The notes under the pieces were generated by a model that did no database searches, was not told the DNA's origin, and saw only the letters and a program-made list of their open reading frames with translations. A program made the position numbers and the translations under genes. From SIRX01 sp965213905 (lineage in GTDB: Bacteria > Actinomycetota > Rubrobacteria > Rubrobacterales > Rubrobacteraceae), in assembly GCA_965213905.1 (NCBI GenBank), contig CBDCAK010000001.1:1-64000 (forward strand): a stretch of 64,000 nucleotides of DNA, given 5' to 3'. Below, piece after piece: positions 1 to 7,821 of the stretch. Every line of letters starts with the position of its first letter. Within the stretch, counting starts at the first letter, position 1.

Positions 1-376
1 TCAACTCGACTTGCCGCAATGCCGCATCTACGTGGCTTTTGGGATTCGATACTCCCGAGAGCCGGGCCATGCCGATCAGGTTGTCCCGTCCCGTGAGGTA
101 GGGATAGAAAGTCGGTGTCTCCACCAGCGATCCGACACGGGAGAGGCTGGACGAAGATCCTGGACGTTCGCCGAGCACCGTCGCGCTTCCAGAGGAAGGG
201 CGGATCAGGCCGAGCAACATCCTCAAAGTGGTCGTCTTACCGGCCCCGTTCGGACCGAGGAAGCCATAGACTTCACCCCGGCGAACGGTCAGGTCGAGAC
301 TATCCACCGCCACGATGCCACCGCTGTAGCGTTTGGTCAGGTTCGTTGTCTTCAGCAGAAGATTTTGGTTTATCAT
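1..376 (-). CDS. ABC transporter ATP-binding protein (partial, runs off left edge)
   Basis: The reverse strand is open from an ATG at 376 to the window edge, 125 codons. It shows a Walker A motif (GPNGAGKTT, about residues 45-53) after a typical N-terminal ABC strand, and a Q-loop-like segment (ETPTFYPYLTG). Walker B and the signature motif lie outside the window. It begins 7 bp after the stop of the ABC-2 permease and is the last visible gene of a three-gene run, ATPase, permease, ATPase. It probably powers a second exporter or pairs with a permease beyond the edge. The substrate cannot be told; the family includes drug and lantibiotic exporters. Confidence 0.85.
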   Translation of the reverse strand, partial: MINQNLLLKTTNLTKRYSGGIVAVDSLDLTVRRGEVYGFLGPNGAGKTTTLRMLLGLIRPSSGSATVLGERPGSSSSLSRVGSLVETPTFYPYLTGRDNLIGMARLSGVSNPKSHVDAALRQVEL

Positions 377-383
377 TGTCTCC

Positions 384-1124
384 TCACTCCCACCGGAAAG
401 TTCGGGCCGAGATTATTACGGAGACCACAAGGAGGCCGGCCAGCACCGCAAGCGCCGTCAGGTTCCAGTTGCCCTTTATCCACAGGTCCTGGATCAAGTT
501 GACGACGTAGGTGAGCGGTAGGAAGTCTGAGATGCTTCTCAGGGTGTCCGGGAACATCTCTTGTGGAATGCCGGCCGCTCCTGAGAGGAAGAACATGGGG
601 AAGAAGATCACCTGCCCCACGATCTGGGCCGTCCTTGCCGACGGGAGCAATCCGGCCAGAACAAACCCGCCCGCGAAGAAGCTCAGGGTTGCGATTACGA
701 AGGCGAGCGCCACCGAGAGTGGAGCTTCGGGCAGGCGCAGATCATAGACGAAGAACGCCGTGGCGATGAGCAGCGCGATACCCAGTATCGTCATGAGGAG
801 GTTCACGAATACCTGGGCCGCGAGTATCGTTGCGGGGTGCAGCGGTGTTGCACGGAGCCGTCGCAGGATGCCCTGTTGCCGGTATCCGGCGAGAATGATG
901 GGCAGACCGAGCAGGGCCGTGGTACCGATCACCATGCCCGTGTAAGCCGGTGCCATAACGTCTACTCCTCGGAGGCCCGGAGATCCTTGCACCGGCTCGT
1001 TCCCGAAGAGAGAGGAGAAGAGTAGGAGCACCATAACCGGGAAAGCCAGCGTGAAAAAGACCGCCGCCGGCTCCCTTAGGAACAGCTTCATCTCTACCCA
1101 CGTCATCTTCAATAGGGCTTGCAT
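384..1124 (-). CDS. ABC-2 type transporter permease
   Basis: 246 residues with about six hydrophobic segments, the ABC-2 permease size. The first segment follows a short cytoplasmic start (MQALLKMTWVEMKLFLREP) typical of drug or antibiotic export permeases. The loop with GYRQQGILRRLRATPL before the third segment is the conserved coupling region of DrrB/YadH-like permeases. It starts 11 bp downstream of the upstream ATPase stop, so the two should form one exporter in the membrane. The substrate is unknown. Confidence 0.85.
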   Translation of the reverse strand: MQALLKMTWVEMKLFLREPAAVFFTLAFPVMVLLLFSSLFGNEPVQGSPGLRGVDVMAPAYTGMVIGTTALLGLPIILAGYRQQGILRRLRATPLHPATILAAQVFVNLLMTILGIALLIATAFFVYDLRLPEAPLSVALAFVIATLSFFAGGFVLAGLLPSARTAQIVGQVIFFPMFFLSGAAGIPQEMFPDTLRSISDFLPLTYVVNLIQDLWIKGNWNLTALAVLAGLLVVSVIISARTFRWE

Positions 1125-1135
1125 CTCTACTCCTC

Positions 1136-2059
1136 TCAGTCCCGGATCTTTCTTCCGGTCTTTTCGATAAAAACGTCTTCGAGTGTGGGACGGGCCACGC
1201 TCACGTCTGTAGGGGTGATCCCATGATGATCCAGTTCGACCACGGTTCGTGCGAGCAGCGGACCGTCGCCGTAGACGACCACGTCGCCCGCCTCGTGCGC
1301 CACCCGGCTCACGCCTGGCAGGGCGCGCAGAGGAGCGGGATCGAAGCCGTTCAGGCCGCCGAAACGCACGTTGGTCTCCGTGCTTACTTCACCGATCAAA
1401 GCCTCGGGCGAGTCGAGGGCCACAACCTGTCCGCCGTCTATAATCGCCACCCGGTCGCAGAGCTTCTCGGCCTCATACATAAAGTGGGTCACCAGCACGA
1501 CTGTGGTGCCACGCTCGCGGATCTCGCGGATCAGCTCCCAGGTCGCTCGCCGGGCCTGTGGGTCGAGTCCGGTGGTGATCTCGTCTAGGAACACTAGCTC
1601 GGGGCGGTTGACGAGCGAGAGGGCGATGAAGAGACGCTGCTTCTGTCCGCCGGAGAGGGTCTTGAAGCGGGTGTTAGCTTTCTCTTCCAGGCCCCACGCC
1701 TCCAGCAAGGGCCGCGTGTCGGAAGCGGTTTTGTAGAAGGAAGCGTAGAGCTCCAGCGCCTCCCACACCTTGATGTCGTCCGGCAGCGCCGCCTGTTGGA
1801 GCTGGATGCCGACGCGCTCCCTAAGCTTTCTGCCCTCCCGTTCCGGGTCGAGATCGAGGACCCGTACTTTGCCCTCATCGGGCTTGTGTAAACCGGCCAG
1901 GCACTCCACGGTTGTCGTCTTGCCCGCCCCGTTTGGTCCAACGACGCCGAAGATCTCACCCTGCTCGACCACGAACGAGACGTCGTCCACAGCCCTCGTG
2001 GACCCGTAAGATTTTCGTAGATTCTCTACCCGGATCACCGTCTCCTTGGAGGATTGCAT
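1136..2059 (-). CDS. ABC transporter ATP-binding protein (DrrA-like)
   Basis: 307 residues. Walker A is GPNGAGKTT near residue 41, the signature LSGGQKQR near 138, Walker B LVFLDEITTGLD near 157, and the switch histidine lies in VLVTHFMYEAE. A C-terminal extension of about 80 residues is characteristic of DrrA/CcmA-type export ATPases. It is the first gene of the operon with the permease at 384-1124. The upstream region holds a perfect 22-bp palindrome, a possible operator. Drug or lipid export is the likely role; the substrate is not determinable. Confidence 0.9.
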   Translation of the reverse strand: MQSSKETVIRVENLRKSYGSTRAVDDVSFVVEQGEIFGVVGPNGAGKTTTVECLAGLHKPDEGKVRVLDLDPEREGRKLRERVGIQLQQAALPDDIKVWEALELYASFYKTASDTRPLLEAWGLEEKANTRFKTLSGGQKQRLFIALSLVNRPELVFLDEITTGLDPQARRATWELIREIRERGTTVVLVTHFMYEAEKLCDRVAIIDGGQVVALDSPEALIGEVSTETNVRFGGLNGFDPAPLRALPGVSRVAHEAGDVVVYGDGPLLARTVVELDHHGITPTDVSVARPTLEDVFIEKTGRKIRD

Positions 2060-2172
2060 GCCAGCTATCTCCTCTCCTTATAGGATTGTCATCACGTCAA
2101 GTATCGTCGGAGGAAGCGCGGAAGTAATCACCCGTAAGGTTCAAAAACAAGTCGTCCTGATGGTCGATGAGC

Positions 2173-2194
2173 GCATCAACCGATCGGTTGATGC
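2173..2194. promoter_or_regulatory. Perfect 22-bp palindrome upstream of the ABC operon
   Basis: The arms are GCATCAACCGA and its exact reverse complement with no spacer. It lies 114 bp upstream of the first ATPase gene (2059, reverse strand) and 123 bp upstream of the decayed resolvase. Size and symmetry fit a dimeric TetR/MarR-type operator, but no regulator gene is adjacent. Function is inferred. Confidence 0.4.
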
Positions 2195-2195
2195 C

Positions 2196-2219
2196 GGCTA
2201 AAAACTAAAGTTTTTAGCC
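2196..2219. terminator. Hairpin with 11-bp stem
   Basis: GGCTAAAAACT and AGTTTTTAGCC are perfect complements separated by two A. Such a tight loop could extrude as a cruciform or act as a weak terminator; there is no following T run. Confidence 0.3.
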
Positions 2220-2239
2220 AGGGTAAAATGGCCTCCTGT

Positions 2240-2263
2240 AAACCGCATAGAAAGGCGGTTTTC
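2240..2263 (+). terminator. Terminator-like hairpin, loop ATAGAAA
   Basis: AAACCGC pairs with GCGGTTT around a loop containing ATAGAAA, followed by TT on the plus strand. Two other hairpins (near 5433 and 7493) share the loop sequence. No obvious plus-strand gene ends just upstream of this copy. Confidence 0.4.
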
Positions 2264-2316
2264 GTAGCTCATTTTGTAGAGGGTTTTTGGCCAGGAGTTC
2301 ATAGAGGGGTAATTTA

Positions 2317-2616
2317 GTGGAGAAGTCCTTGAGGGTGGGACTCTACGCCAGGGTCTCTACTCACGACCAGCAGACGTTGCCGATGCAGCTTTCGGCGATG
2401 CGCGAGTACGCAGAGCGTCGAGGTTGGACCGTGAAGGTGGAGATCTCGTAGGTCGGCTCGGGCGTGAAGGAGCGAGAAAAGCGCGAAAAGCGCGAAAAGC
2501 TTCTGAAGGCTACCCGTCGGCGAGAGATCAACGTCATCATCGACTGGAGGCTAGACCGGTGGGGGCGCTCGCTAGTAGACCTCGTCTCGACGTTCGGAGA
2601 AGTATGTCCAGTCTGA
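2317..2616 (+). pseudogene. Serine recombinase (resolvase), decayed fragment
   Basis: From GTG 2317 the frame reads a resolvase N-terminus: LRVGLYARVSTHDQQ carries the catalytic serine, followed by QLSAMREYAERRGWTV. An in-frame TAG at 2449-2451 stands where family members have a residue before VGSG. The frame then continues through a duplicated lysine/arginine stretch (tandem GCGAAAAGC at about 2472-2497) and the WRLDRWGRSLVDL helix, and ends at TGA 2614-2616. Both the stop and the missing C-terminal half make it non-functional. It is a remnant of a plasmid or transposon resolvase. Confidence 0.8.
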
Positions 2617-2787
2617 CAGAAAGTCGTCCGCCTAACATCAGCCGCTTTTAATGTCCCACTAAGTGCTACCACCGGGTCAGCGGGTTCTTTAACTTTAACT
2701 CGCGCCGAAGCGCCGCAATTCGTCAGGCAGGTTCAGCACGCGCGCCAACCACGAATCGCCAGCGTTACCGGTGATCGCGACCAGATA

Positions 2788-3549
2788 CTACTTGACGGTC
2801 CAGCCGCCGTCTATGAGCATAGCAGCACCATGCACGAAGGAGGAGTCATCGCTGGCTAGGTACAGGGCTAGTTTCGCCACCTCCTCGGGCTGGGCGTAGC
2901 GGCCTGCGGGCACGGAGTTGATCGCCTCCATCACCGCCGCGTCACCCGCTTCAAGAAGCTCCTTGGTCATACCCGTTTCGACCGCTCCGGGACACACGGC
3001 GTTTGCCCGGATACCTTGGGCTCCGTAGTCGAAAGCGAGCTGGCGGGTGAAGCCCACCACGCCGTGTTTGGAGGAGGTATAAGCTGCACCGCCACCTCCG
3101 GCGATAAAGCCAGCAATAGAGGAGGTATTGACCACAACCCCGCCACCGTTCTCGATCATATGAGGTATAAGCGCCTTGGTGACTAGAAACATCCCTTTGA
3201 GGTTTACGCCTATGATGAGGTCCCACAGCTCCTCTGAGGTGTCCATAATAGGCTTGTAATCGTCTAGGACACCGGCATTGTTACACAGAATGTCCACCCG
3301 CCCGAACTCTGTGGTCGCCTGCTCTGCCATCTCATTTACAGAGGAGGCGTCGGATACGTCTGCCTCTATTCCAATAGCCCTGACGTCTTCGTTTTGCACA
3401 TTCTGTGCAGTCTCCTCGGCTGTCTCTACTTTCAAGTCTACCGCCGCGATCGAGGCTCCTTCAGCGGCAAATACCTGTGCCATTGCCCGGCCCATGCCAG
3501 AGCCCGCCCCGGTTATAAGAGCCGTCTTGCCCGTCAGCCTACCTTCCAT
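2788..3549 (-). CDS. SDR family NAD(P)-dependent oxidoreductase
   Basis: I choose the ATG at 3549 because GAGGAGGC precedes it; a longer reading to 3591 is possible. The 253-residue protein has the classical SDR features in order: TGAGSGMG nucleotide-binding motif near residue 12, NNAG near 90, a catalytic serine in TSSIAGF, and YTSSK (Tyr/Lys dyad) near 158. The closest general class is glucose 1-dehydrogenase or 3-oxoacyl-ACP reductase-like SDRs. It would oxidise or reduce an alcohol/ketone in the cytoplasm; the substrate is unknown. The 3' remnant of another gene lies just upstream on the same strand. Confidence 0.85.
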   Translation of the reverse strand: MEGRLTGKTALITGAGSGMGRAMAQVFAAEGASIAAVDLKVETAEETAQNVQNEDVRAIGIEADVSDASSVNEMAEQATTEFGRVDILCNNAGVLDDYKPIMDTSEELWDLIIGVNLKGMFLVTKALIPHMIENGGGVVVNTSSIAGFIAGGGGAAYTSSKHGVVGFTRQLAFDYGAQGIRANAVCPGAVETGMTKELLEAGDAAVMEAINSVPAGRYAQPEEVAKLALYLASDDSSFVHGAAMLIDGGWTVK

Positions 3550-3587
3550 AATATGTGCCTCCTCTGTTGTTCCTCGATCCCTTCCGG

Positions 3588-3725
3588 TCATTTTAGCAAA
3601 ACCGTGGGCCCAAAAGGCTCAAGATCCCAGACCGTGCCCGCGGCTACGAACGCGGGGTACGTCGGGCCGCAAGCTTCCTGGAAGGCTACGATGTAGACAC
3701 CCGCTGGAGGGGCGAGGATATCCTG
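3588..3725 (-). pseudogene. 3' remnant of an unidentified gene cut by the IS630-type element
   Basis: The reverse strand is open for 45 codons up to TGA at 3588-3590 with GC-rich third positions, ending in FGPTVLLK. Its 5' part is missing where the IS630-type element begins at about 3726. I do not recognise the family. It ends 38 bp before the SDR start and may once have shared its operon. Confidence 0.4.
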
Positions 3726-4743
3726 CTCACAGCAGGTTGCAGAGTGGTTGACCTACAGGCATCATGGACGTATGAACGCATACTCAGAGGATCTCAGGAA
3801 AAAGATCGTGGGAGCAGTGTCCGAACGTGGTATGGGCAAGAGCGAGGCCGCCCGCACCTTCTCTGTGAGCCTTTCTTCGGTGCAGCGTTACGTTGGGATG
3901 GCGAGCAAAGGTGAGTCGCTTGCTCCAAAGAAGAGACCCGGCTTGAAGCCGAAACTGGATGAGAAAGCCAAGAGATTGCTCGCAGCGGACCTAGAAGAAC
4001 GTCCCTTCGTAACGCTCTGGCAGAGGCGCGAGTACCTGAAGGCCGTAGCCGGGGTTTTGGTAAGTCGCTCGACGATCTGTCGTGCCATAGTCCGGCTCGG
4101 CTCTACGAGGAAAAAGGGGGACCAGTAGTAGCCACCGAGCGCGACGAGTTCAAAAGAGCAGCTTGGCGGGTGATGGTGGCCGCGGAGGCGAAGCCCGAGT
4201 CGTTGGTCTTTGTTGATGAGATGGGGGTTCATACTTCTCTAGCGCCGATCTATGGCTATGCACCCAGAGGCGAGCGAGTGCATCTGGAAGTGCCCCGTAA
4301 CCGTGGGAGCAACACTACCCTACTGGCCTCCATGAGCTTTGAAGGTATGGGAGAGTGCCTGGCTGTGTAGGGGGCGACCACCGCAGTGGTTTTCGAGACC
4401 TACGTAGAGAAAGTGCTCGTACCGGAGTTGAAGGCGGGGCAAGCGAAGCTGGTGGTAATGGACAATCTCGGTGCCCACAGACCGAAACGCATCAGGGAGT
4501 TGATCGAGGCAGCGGGCTGTGAGCTGCTTTATCTGCCGGCCTACTCCCCAGACTACAACCCCATAGAAGAAGCCTTCAGCAAGATCAAGAATCTGCTACG
4601 CAAAGCTGCAGTCAGGAGCAAGGAGGCTCTCATAGATGTGCTTGGCGCGGCACTCTCTGCGGTAAGTCCTGCAGATGCTCTCGGATTCTTCGAGCATGCC
4701 GAATACCGTTCGGTAGGCCAACTGCTGTGAAACATGCTGTGAG
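3726..4743 (+). mobile_element. IS630-type insertion sequence
   Basis: About 1.02 kb holding one transposase gene in two frames. The likely ends are imperfect inverted repeats: CTCACAGCA at 3726 and its complement ending at 4743, with 14 of 17 positions matching. The expected TA target duplication is not evident at these exact ends, so boundaries are approximate. Insertion separates a truncated MFS gene on the right from a gene remnant on the left. Confidence 0.7.
3772..4730 (+). pseudogene. IS630 family transposase (frameshift plus in-frame stop)
   Basis: Frame 1 (ATG 3772 to TAG 4128) encodes the helix-turn-helix N-terminus (AYSEDLRKKIV, SEAARTFSVS). A run A5G5 at 4111-4120 lies where a -1 shift joins it to the catalytic frame (VVATERDEFKRAAW onward). 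That half carries the DDE residues: FVDEMG, VVMDNLGAH and SPDYNPIEE. A -1 slip at such a run is a known expression device in some IS families. However, an in-frame TAG at 4368-4370 (after GECLAV) interrupts the catalytic domain, so this copy is probably dead. Confidence 0.8.
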
Positions 4744-4824
4744 AGGTCTGCTCGCGGAGGTGTTCCCTGGTATGGAAAGCGCGTTGGACTTGAGAAAGCA
4801 GGGACCGTTGCTCGCCACCACCAA

Positions 4825-5020
4825 GGTGGCGTGCGGCCAGGGTGAGGGCGTAGGCGTTTACGACCCACTGCAGCTCTGCGAAGCTCGCCCCGAGATCCTC
4901 CCCGATTGCTGGCAGCACGACGGAGGGCATCTGGATCGCGAGGATCACCAACACCGACGCCAGCGAAACGACCGTCAGCACCCACCGCCGCCGGGAGTCT
5001 ATAGCTCGGGCTCCTTCCAC
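4825..5020 (-). pseudogene. MFS transporter N-terminal fragment (EmrB/QacA-like)
   Basis: From GTG 5020 the reverse strand encodes about 64 residues matching the first transmembrane helix and following motif of 14-TM drug/H+ antiporters (LQWVVNAYALTLAA). Beyond that the reading loses resemblance, and the IS630-type element lies further downstream. Only the first of 14 helices remains, so it is a gene remnant. Confidence 0.65.
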
Positions 5021-5152
5021 GCCGGTCTCCTCTCTCCTGCTACTCAGGCGTCCATCGCCAGGACAGGCCTAGCCAAAAACAGCGCAACGCATAGGCGGAG
5101 CCAGGGCTGGCTCCAGCCATGTTTCGCAGACATTGTAAGCAGGTCTCGGGCG

Positions 5153-5323
5153 TTACTCGCCACGTATCAAGATGTAAGAGATGAATATGGCTCCTCCCAG
5201 CGCTATGCCAATGCCTGTGTAGGCGAATGGATTGCCAGCACCTAGAACTACACCGAGAAGCAGACCAATTACTCCACCGAAGATTGCTCCTATGGTGATA
5301 GCCGCGATGCTCCTGCTAAACAT
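5153..5323 (-). CDS. Small glycine-rich membrane protein (56 aa)
   Basis: ATG at 5323 is preceded by AAAAGGGG at good spacing and the frame closes with TAA at 5153. The product has two hydrophobic helices rich in glycine and isoleucine (AAITIGAIFGGVIGLLLGVV and a second one ending SYILIRGE). No family is recognised. It stands alone between the MFS remnant and a hairpin. Confidence 0.6.
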   Translation of the reverse strand: MFSRSIAAITIGAIFGGVIGLLLGVVLGAGNPFAYTGIGIALGGAIFISYILIRGE

Positions 5324-5432
5324 CTGCACCCCTTTTCTGAACTCTCTGAAGCTTATCCTCCGTGCAGTTCACCAAAGTAAGCAGCCTAGCAGAATAGGGC
5401 CGGTTTTTGCTACCCCTTTTGCTGTGGAACAG

Positions 5433-5454
5433 AACCCGATAGAAAAGGGGTTTT
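5433..5454 (+). terminator. Terminator-like hairpin, loop ATAGAAA
   Basis: AACCC pairs with GGGTT around a GATAGAAAAG loop, followed by a TTTT run. It is the second of three hairpins sharing this loop. No plus-strand gene ends nearby. The rest of 5324-5656 shows no gene I can support. Confidence 0.4.
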
Positions 5455-5656
5455 CGGATGGTCGGATTCGCACCCTTTTTTGATACCTTTGGATCTGGCC
5501 GCTATCTGGCCTGCAGGATGGCCTCGCCTGGAAGGTTAAGGCCGCCGTTGGCCGCCGTGGTGGTTCCGGCCGAGTTCTCAGCAGAGCTTAGAAACGATCT
5601 TCGGAGATGCTTGTGGTGACATAGAATCTCCTGAACGACAGCGTAGGGGAGATGGT

Positions 5657-6277
5657 TTGGTGGTTGAGGATCGTAGGAAGCCAGGAGCCGAAGAGTTCGC
5701 AAAAATGGAGTTCGAACTGTTCAAGCACCTCACGACTTTGAGTGCAGCCGTGACAGTGGCGGTATTGGCCGTATATAGAGAGATAGTAGTTGATCAACTT
5801 CTTTTGGTCCTCACACTGCTGGCCTTTGCCGGGGCTGCCGTGTTGGCCCTCGTTGGGATGCTTGAGGTAACCGGCAGAGTGCAGCGATGGTCTCAGTATG
5901 GAGGCGAATATCAGAGCTTCGGACCGTTACTGTACGTAACTGGCGGCTGCTTCGTCGGTGGGATTATGAACCTAGCGTTTAGTAGCTTGCTCCGTCACCT
6001 TCCCGTGTGGGTACAAGGCGCGGCTACTGGTTTTATCTTGCTTCTATTTGCTGGACTGTTGTGGAGGTGGTCGCGACACCTGCGGCGTAATGAGGAGCGA
6101 CTACAAAAAATGCGAAGAGAGCGAGATGAATCGAGAGATGATATTGAGAAGGAAATTATCAAACTAAAGCACATGGCCCGAGAGAATGCACAGAAGCCGC
6201 CGAAGGAAACAAGGCGTACAAAGGGCGAGGAAAAGCCTGGGAAGCGTTCCTGGTGGCGGAGATGGTTCAGAGCATGA
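5657..6277 (+). CDS. Hypothetical membrane protein with C-terminal coiled coil
   Basis: Start TTG 5657 (or GTG 5660) follows AGGGGA. The 206-residue product has an amphipathic N-terminus, two closely spaced helices around residues 30-75, two more at about 95-140, then a highly charged coiled coil (RNEERLQKMRRERDESRDD) and a basic tail ending KRSWWRRWFRA. No family is recognised. The next frame, starting at 6253, overlaps its end by 25 bp, suggesting translational coupling. Confidence 0.6.
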   Translation: MVVEDRRKPGAEEFAKMEFELFKHLTTLSAAVTVAVLAVYREIVVDQLLLVLTLLAFAGAAVLALVGMLEVTGRVQRWSQYGGEYQSFGPLLYVTGGCFVGGIMNLAFSSLLRHLPVWVQGAATGFILLLFAGLLWRWSRHLRRNEERLQKMRRERDESRDDIEKEIIKLKHMARENAQKPPKETRRTKGEEKPGKRSWWRRWFRA

Positions 6278-6618
6278 TCCCAGACTGGATCACCGCCATC
6301 GCCGCAGCCATTGCTCTTATGTTGTCTATTATCAGCCTTTATCTGCAGCGGAAGTCCGAACAGCAGCGGATTGGAGAGCGTAAAGAAGATCAGCAGCAGC
6401 GGGAGCGCGAACGTGAGGAAGACAGAACGCCCCAGGTAAAGATAACCACCAGCCACACTAGCGACTCCCGGAGCGTGGGACCCGACGCCATGATCTATAC
6501 AGCCACGTCTGGCTGGAGCATCAGCTTATCAACTGCGGCAACTGCCGGCGCTGCCAGATCGGTGGCTACCACCACGGCCCTTACTGGTATCTATTCACTT
6601 ATACGAATGGAAAGATGA
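6253..6618 (+). CDS. Small single-pass membrane protein, possibly frameshifted
   Basis: It starts GTG GCG GAG ATG inside the end of the upstream gene. Residues 10-32 form one transmembrane helix (DWITAIAAAIALMLSIISLY), followed by a charged helix rich in Gln, Arg and Glu. After about residue 70 the sequence turns Ser/Thr/Ala-rich with poor coding character, while another frame downstream becomes coding-like. The C-terminal third may therefore be out of frame. Confidence 0.45.
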   Translation: MAEMVQSMIPDWITAIAAAIALMLSIISLYLQRKSEQQRIGERKEDQQQREREREEDRTPQVKITTSHTSDSRSVGPDAMIYTATSGWSISLSTAATAGAARSVATTTALTGIYSLIRMER

Positions 6619-6734
6619 AAAGCATCTACGTTGGCCGGAAGCTCAAAGAAGGGGTCGCCGCTGATGTGGACCGCGAGGACCTGGCCGCCCTTACACCGGA
6701 AGAGGCTTACCCGGAGCACTACGAAGGAGCCTAG
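6462..6734 (+). pseudogene. DUF6788-like zinc-knuckle fragment without a start codon
   Basis: This frame encodes INCGNCRRCQIGGYHHGPYWY and a following YVGRKL segment, the pattern of DUF6788-type small proteins (CG..C.C....HGPYWY). It is open from a stop at 6459 to TAG 6732-6734 with no good initiation codon, and overlaps the previous gene in another frame. It may be the displaced C-terminus of that gene or a truncated separate gene. Confidence 0.45.
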
Positions 6735-6824
6735 TATTCCCGAGCAACACTGCCAACGGGGTAACTGTCACTGAGGGCAGAGCCCACCATATCAGATGCG
6801 ACAACAGCGTAGAATGCCCCGAGG

Positions 6825-7202
6825 ATGAACTCTCCAGGACCAAAGCCGCCTCCACCTCCTAGCTGGTTTGCTTCAGGCGTGATCGACCGCCGAAAGCTCA
6901 ACGACTATCTTCTCTCTCCCACGCACCCCGACGGCAAGCACAAGCTGAGGCTCTGGAACAGCGTCTTCAGTATTGGCGTAGGAGATGGTGAGCTCCTGGA
7001 GCGTTTGATCCGCCAACAGGTAGCTAGCGGCGAGGTGATCGAGAGACCACCGCGCATCGACTCCCGACGTTTCGGAGTAGTGATCCCGAACTTCGAGGGG
7101 CCAGCGAAGCGTGGCCCGGTGCTGACGGCGTGGGCGTCGGATCACGGAGACTACAGAACACTGAAGCCACGCCTGATTACAGCGTTCCCGATAGTGGAGT
7201 AA
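6825..7202 (+). CDS. DUF6883-like protein (putative toxin of a two-gene module)
   Basis: 125 residues. After a proline-rich start it reads RKLNDYLLSPTHPDGKHKLRLW, close to the DUF6883 pattern KL.DY.L...HP.GKHKAR, followed by a short beta-rich half (RRFGVVIPNFEGP). DUF6883 genes are commonly followed by a DUF4926 gene, as here 41 bp downstream, which suggests a toxin-immunity or regulatory pair. Family assignment is from memory of the pattern; biochemical activity is unknown. Confidence 0.6.
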   Translation: MNSPGPKPPPPPSWFASGVIDRRKLNDYLLSPTHPDGKHKLRLWNSVFSIGVGDGELLERLIRQQVASGEVIERPPRIDSRRFGVVIPNFEGPAKRGPVLTAWASDHGDYRTLKPRLITAFPIVE

Positions 7203-7243
7203 TTAAGCAATGCAGGAATTAAGCAATGCAGTAAAATAGAATC

Positions 7244-7486
7244 ATGAAAGAAACCGCCCGCACATATTCCGAACTCGACACCATAACCATTCCGGACGAT
7301 GTCCCGGAGGCCGGAATCGAGTCCGGCGCCGTTGGTACGGTAGTTGACGTTTCTCCCTCCGGCATCCTTGCCGTGGAAGTCTCAGACGAAAGAGGCGCCA
7401 CACTAGAGATCCTCGACGTAAAAACCGAGCCTGAACTCCAAGTCATCGGCCGCTGGTTCGTCGGGGCAAACTCGTCTACAAGATAG
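7244..7486 (+). CDS. DUF4926-like protein (putative immunity or antitoxin partner)
   Basis: 80 residues with the DUF4926 pattern: LDTITIPDDVPEAGIESGAVGTVVDV near the start, then a short LAVEVSD segment. These small SH3-like proteins usually sit beside DUF6883 genes. It directly follows such a gene and ends just before a hairpin terminator at 7493. The cytoplasmic role as a neutralising partner is inferred from gene order only. Confidence 0.65.
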   Translation: MKETARTYSELDTITIPDDVPEAGIESGAVGTVVDVSPSGILAVEVSDERGATLEILDVKTEPELQVIGRWFVGANSSTR

Positions 7487-7492
7487 ATTCCT

Positions 7493-7515
7493 AAACCCCA
7501 TAGAAATGGGTTTTT
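7493..7515 (+). terminator. Rho-independent terminator with loop CATAGAAA
   Basis: AAACCC pairs with GGGTTT around CATAGAAAT and is followed by a T run, 7 bp after the DUF4926-like stop codon. It is the best placed of three hairpins with this loop. Between 7516 and 7821 the plus strand shows only a short C-terminal-like scrap ending at 7747 that resembles the end of a GNAT-type domain; I cannot support a gene. Confidence 0.7.
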
Positions 7516-7821
7516 AAGCCTTCAATTTCCGGTAATGATGATTCTCGGAAACTCGCTTGTAACAGCTTGTAAGCGAGCTTCACCGGCTCCTTCAGCGAGT
7601 ACCCGGGCGGCGACCGTGGCGACGTTCCGGGCACCCGCCGCCCCGAAGAGTCTGCCCCTGGCGATCATAGATCCCCAGAAGAGGGAGTTCTGCATGAAAG
7701 CCGTGGGCTTCAAGACCGTCCAGGAGAGACCGCTCGCCCTGAGATGAGTGTCAAGGGCACGATGACTTTCTTCAAATCATCCGTTTGCCTACAGATGACG
7801 GATAATTTTCTCAAAGAAGGG

